Shown piece after piece: positions 5,075 through 5,683 of a stretch of 5,683 bases of DNA. The notes below the pieces were generated by a model. That model ran no database searches. It was not told the origin of the DNA and worked only from the letters and a program-made list of their open reading frames with translations. Every line of letters begins with the position of its first letter. Position 1 is the stretch's first letter. A program made the position numbers and the translations under genes. Source of the DNA: an uncultured Lachnospiraceae bacterium. Lineage in GTDB: Bacteria > Bacillota_A > Clostridia > Lachnospirales > Lachnospiraceae. The DNA is taken from contig CANOBT010000277.1 of assembly GCA_947564305.1 (NCBI GenBank), positions 1-5,683 of the forward strand. Reading direction: 5' to 3'.

Positions 5075-5683
5075 ATGGAAAACGGAAGGACAAGGATTGC
5101 TGATATTGCTGAGGAATTAGGCTTGAGCACTGCTACTGTATCGAATGTGATTCACGGAAAAACAAAGAAAATATCGGACGAAACAGTTAGGCGTGTTCAG
5201 GAACTTTTGGAAAAGCGTCAGTATATTCCGAATATGGCAGGGATACTTTTGGCACAGAATGATTCTAAAATTATAGGAGTGGTTATCAATGACCATGAGA
5301 AATATGAGGGGCATACGTTGGAAGACCAATTTATTTCTGCATCGGTGAATGCGCTGGCAAAAGAGATGGAGAAGGCAGATAAATTCCTTATGCTCAAAAT
5401 AACTGGAAAATGGAGTGAAATCCCTAAGTTTGCTTCTATGTGGAACATGGAAGGCATGGTATTAATTGGTTTCTGTGAACAGGATTATAAGAAACTGAGG
5501 GAACAGATGCATATTCCTTTTGTAGTTTACGATGGATACATGGAAAGTTCTGGAAATCTTGTAAATATTGAGGTCAACCATTTTGACGGTGGAGTGCAGG
5601 CTGGACATTATCTGAAAAGCAGGGGGCACAGGGATGTGCTTTGCATATCGGATAACAATATCTGCATGGATATGGAAAGGTTT
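5075..5683 (+). CDS. LacI-family transcriptional regulator, N-terminal part (cut by window edge)
   Basis: This is a sugar-responsive DNA-binding repressor of the LacI/GalR family; the ligand is unknown. The N-terminal helix-turn-helix is clear: RIADIAEELGLSTATVSNVI (residues 7-26), followed by the third helix (ISDETVRRVQELLEKRQY) and a hinge (IPNMAGILLAQ). The periplasmic-binding-protein-like domain begins at KIIGVVIND. The frame stays open to the right edge, 203 codons of an expected 330-340. Two in-frame starts, ATG 5069 and ATG 5075, follow the RBS GAGAGG (5059-5064) by 4 and 10 bases; I prefer 5075, but the longer form (adding Met-Cys) is possible. It shows no sign of decay, unlike the mobile-element debris before it, so it may belong to the older chromosome or another unit. 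Confidence 0.92.
   Translation, partial: MENGRTRIADIAEELGLSTATVSNVIHGKTKKISDETVRRVQELLEKRQYIPNMAGILLAQNDSKIIGVVINDHEKYEGHTLEDQFISASVNALAKEMEKADKFLMLKITGKWSEIPKFASMWNMEGMVLIGFCEQDYKKLREQMHIPFVVYDGYMESSGNLVNIEVNHFDGGVQAGHYLKSRGHRDVLCISDNNICMDMERF

Noticed and set aside
5117..5457. Minus-strand ORFs opposite the LacI gene
   Set aside because: They are shadows of the helix-turn-helix and hinge coding region on the + strand.

Overview
The window looks like accessory DNA from a gut-type Firmicute, probably Lachnospiraceae or a related Clostridia. I infer this from the moderate GC, strong AGGAGG-type ribosome binding sites, tight same-strand gene packing and the style of the ABC exporter, VanR/VanS-like two-component, IS200-like, integrase and LacI proteins. 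All genes I can support are on the + strand.

Layout: (1) 3-575 is the C-terminal nucleotide-binding part of an ABC exporter, cut by the left edge. (2) 576-1260 holds a small membrane-peptide ORF (687-791) with a good RBS and a protein-like tail in another frame (to 907). A stretch I cannot assign follows (908-1146), then a 9-bp tandem repeat and an extended -10 promoter (1147-1200). (3) 1261-4507 reads as one operon: an intact eight-helix membrane protein of unknown function, an OmpR-family response regulator, a histidine kinase that overlaps it by ATGA, and an intact two-helix membrane protein. Both two-component genes are broken. The regulator has lost about 20 residues of its receiver domain and has a TGA where the family has Trp. 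The kinase has a TAG in its FYQGD motif and Arg for Gly in its G2 box. (4) 4548-4999 is a graveyard of mobile DNA: the last residues of an IS200-type TnpA, about 200 bases very rich in hairpins, and the 3' end of a tyrosine recombinase with its own TGA. (5) 5075 to the right edge is the start of an apparently healthy LacI-family repressor.

Working model (inference): an integrated element once carried a signal-responsive module in which the kinase and regulator controlled the operon from the repeat/promoter block at 1147-1200, with the two membrane proteins as accessory or effector parts. The mobility genes and signalling pair have since decayed, while the membrane-protein ORFs remain open. 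The inferred nonsense changes are all C-to-T or G-to-A transitions, as expected of ordinary decay.

I found no tRNA, rRNA, CRISPR array or convincing rho-independent terminator. The parts most worth a second look are the selectively decayed operon and the structured region at 4639-4831. I do not see strong evidence for a wholly new system.
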